Assembly (NCBI GenBank): GCA_900754385.1
Contig: CAAECP010000151.1
Coordinates: 1 to 6,005, forward strand
DNA from: an uncultured Collinsella sp.
GTDB taxonomy: Bacteria > Actinomycetota > Coriobacteriia > Coriobacteriales > Coriobacteriaceae
Length of the DNA stretch: 6,005 bases
Reading direction: 5' to 3'
Below, piece by piece: positions 4,641 through 6,005 of the stretch. A program made the translations under genes and the position numbers. Numbering within the stretch: the first letter of the stretch is position 1; every line of letters starts with the position of its first letter. The notes beneath the pieces are model-generated. The model was not told where the DNA came from, searched no databases, and worked only from the letters and a program-made list of their open reading frames with translations.

Positions 4641-5798
4641 ATGGACGAAATCGTCTGTGCAAACACCGCATTCCGCTACTGGCGCTGCCCGCCGCAGGTA
4701 CGCGATCTCTACCCGCGCCTACCCAACTCCGAAGACGGCTGGCGAGCTCTATCCCAATCGCCCTTTGTAGTCGACGTCCTCAAAACCCCGATTATCGCTG
4801 TAGCTTCGTCAGGTTGTTGTAATCACCACTCGGGATTGCGCACCACTATTCGCCGGGAAGGGGCATCGGAAGCCAGCGCAACAATCGACACTCATTTAGG
4901 CTTTAGTGTCACCAATCCGCTTAACACGTTATTTACTATGACGCGCTTTGTGTCCCAAATAGATCTCGTACTGGCTATGTATGAACTTTGCGGCTGGTTT
5001 TCTGTTTTCGAGCCGGCTTCCGCTGCCGAAATGCAGCTAAAAATGGCGGTAGAGGAGAATCGCAATTCCAGCACGCAGGATCTGTTCGAACTTGGAGAAG
5101 GCGAAGACGAGATTCCTTGGAAACGAGTTTATGCCCGCACAACCGTAAAGGTCCCAGTAAATGAAGGCCAAACGAACAATCGCGAGGATGGAAGAGAGGT
5201 TACGAAACTCAAAGGTACTTCGCTTTGGATGAGAAAGCCACTCATCGAACTGAGCGACTTGCATCGATTCGCCGAAAAGGTCAAAAGTCAAATGTGGGGA
5301 AAGCAGTTTTATGATGCCGCTCAGCAGGTTATCGGCATTGCTGCATCTCCACTCGAGGTCGCGGGGGTCCTGCTTCTAAGTCGTTCTCGACGTCTAGGTG
5401 GTTCAGGATTCAGATACGTATACCTCAACGATTTAACCCCTCTATCCGAGGAAGCCCAAAGCATCGCAGGTCAAAAGGTTTGCTACGGTGACATCGTGAT
5501 TGTAAACCCAATCCTAATGAAGGCAGCAATTATCGAAATCCAAGGTGAGGTCATCCATGGGTCAGGCGCGGTACTTGACCAAGATGCGGAGCGCATGACT
5601 GCGCTCCAGAGCATGGGTTTCGATGTGTTCCTGGTAACCCACGATATGCTTAACGACAAAAAACAGCTAGACGCCATAGTCAAAAGCGTCTGCAGTCGTT
5701 TGGGGATTCGATATAAAGCCAAATCCGAGGCAATGAAGCGCGCCGAGACGCGACTGCGAGCAAATGTTCTGTGCAACTGGTTGGAACTCGGAAATTAG
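4641..5798 (+). CDS. Protein with C-terminal Vsr/DUF559-like nuclease core, AbiEi-like N-terminal motif
   Basis: This is a 385-aa protein of a type I associate with Coriobacteriia. Its N-terminus reads MDEIVCANTAFRYWRCPPQVR, resembling the short helical motif at the front of AbiEi-like proteins. SPLEVAGVLLLSRSRRLGGSGF (236-257) is a family landmark. The C-terminal part has a PD-(D/E)XK-like layout: D284 in GDIVIV, E299-x-Q301-G in AAIIEIQGEVIHG, H306, then D313/D315, R318 and GFDVFLVTHDML. Family members I know usually show E-x-D-G; Q301 here may weaken catalysis. The acidic stretch around 145-159 (DLFELGEGEDEIPW) is probably a linker. AGGGGAG at 4629-4635, five bases before ATG 4641, fixes the start over the upstream frame at 4533. 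A role in DNA cleavage, defence or control is inference. Confidence 0.62.
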   Translation: MDEIVCANTAFRYWRCPPQVRDLYPRLPNSEDGWRALSQSPFVVDVLKTPIIAVASSGCCNHHSGLRTTIRREGASEASATIDTHLGFSVTNPLNTLFTMTRFVSQIDLVLAMYELCGWFSVFEPASAAEMQLKMAVEENRNSSTQDLFELGEGEDEIPWKRVYARTTVKVPVNEGQTNNREDGREVTKLKGTSLWMRKPLIELSDLHRFAEKVKSQMWGKQFYDAAQQVIGIAASPLEVAGVLLLSRSRRLGGSGFRYVYLNDLTPLSEEAQSIAGQKVCYGDIVIVNPILMKAAIIEIQGEVIHGSGAVLDQDAERMTALQSMGFDVFLVTHDMLNDKKQLDAIVKSVCSRLGIRYKAKSEAMKRAETRLRANVLCNWLELGN

Positions 5799-5917
5799 CC
5801 GGCGACAAGGCGCTAGAACGACCTAGTTTTCCTGCTAGTGAATTAGTATCATTTCAAAACCATGCCGGATTACGGGGCTGGACCCGGACCGGCCGTCCAT
5901 ACCCTGCATTTCGCTGA

Positions 5918-6005
5918 ATGCGCAAGCCATCTACCTGCACTGATAATTGTTCTCGGGGGAAGCGGGCACTGCGGGGCGCGGCAACGGCGCGCGATTTCCG
6001 CGTCG
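5918..6005 (+). CDS. Possible 5' end of an ORF crossing the right repeat (partial)
   Basis: An ATG at 5918-5920, immediately after an in-frame TGA (5915-5917), opens a frame that runs off the right edge for 29 codons. It begins MRKPSTCTDNC and continues SRGKRALRGAATARDF inside the repeat. It is the same frame as the minus-strand ORF in the left repeat, with a different N-terminus. No ribosome binding site is evident and a second frame is also open (from ATG 5862), so coding is doubtful. I do not recognise the product. Confidence 0.18.
   Translation, partial: MRKPSTCTDNCSRGKRALRGAATARDFRV
5933..6005 (-). repeat. Right copy of the 73-bp perfect terminal inverted repeat
   Basis: This is the exact reverse complement of 13-85, ending at the last base of the window. 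It is separated from the stop of the nuclease-like gene by about 134 bases that show no gene and no clear terminator. A window or contig that ends inside a multi-copy repeat is what short-read assembly often produces, so the repeat may occur elsewhere in the genome. Confidence 0.95.

Noticed and set aside
13..6005. Classical transposon with terminal inverted repeats
   Set aside because: There is no transposase, no visible target-site duplication because the right flank is missing, and the interior includes a tRNA and a resident-looking gene.

Overview
The window looks like a piece of a fairly GC-rich Gram-positive genome, most likely a gut actinobacterium of the class Coriobacteriia (Collinsella-like). 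This rests on codon use, on the style of the DUF3825 gene, and on a nuclease-like gene of a type I associate with that class. It is a judgement from protein style, not from a marker gene. The 73 bases at 13-85 recur as a perfect inverted copy at 5933-6005, running to the right edge. The window may therefore be a contig or segment bounded by a dispersed or recombining repeat.

Left to right: 1-275 holds the left repeat and a strong 19-bp dyad that is probably an operator. From 276 to 3144 there are six genes on the + strand, arranged as three consecutive two-gene modules that read as toxin-antitoxin (TA) pairs. The first is a DUF3990 (ADP-ribosyltransferase-like) gene overlapping an HTH protein by 20 nt. 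The second is a Phd/YefM-type antitoxin followed by a RelE/ParE-type toxin with a GTGA overlap. The third is a 74-residue cysteine-containing protein of unknown family followed by a Doc/Fic toxin with an ATGA overlap. The toxin comes first in module 1; the antitoxin or presumed antitoxin comes first in modules 2 and 3. Modules 1 and 2 each have an inverted repeat in or near the promoter, which suggests autoregulation.

From 3246 to 4034 lies a GC-rich DUF3825 gene that looks like resident chromosome. It is followed by a complete tRNA-Val(CAC) at 4173-4247 with encoded CCA and a rho-independent terminator. Just past the terminator are three 12-bp tandem units (GACACCAA core) of the kind that integrases bind near tRNA attachment sites. 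Then come about 310 bases with no confident gene, and a 385-aa protein with a C-terminal Vsr/DUF559-like nuclease core at 4641-5798.

The overall picture is a stability and defence cluster: three TA pairs on one side of a resident gene plus tRNA, and a possible nuclease-family accessory gene on the other. No transposase, recombinase or integrase gene is visible inside the window. What moved or flipped these pieces, if anything did, lies outside it.
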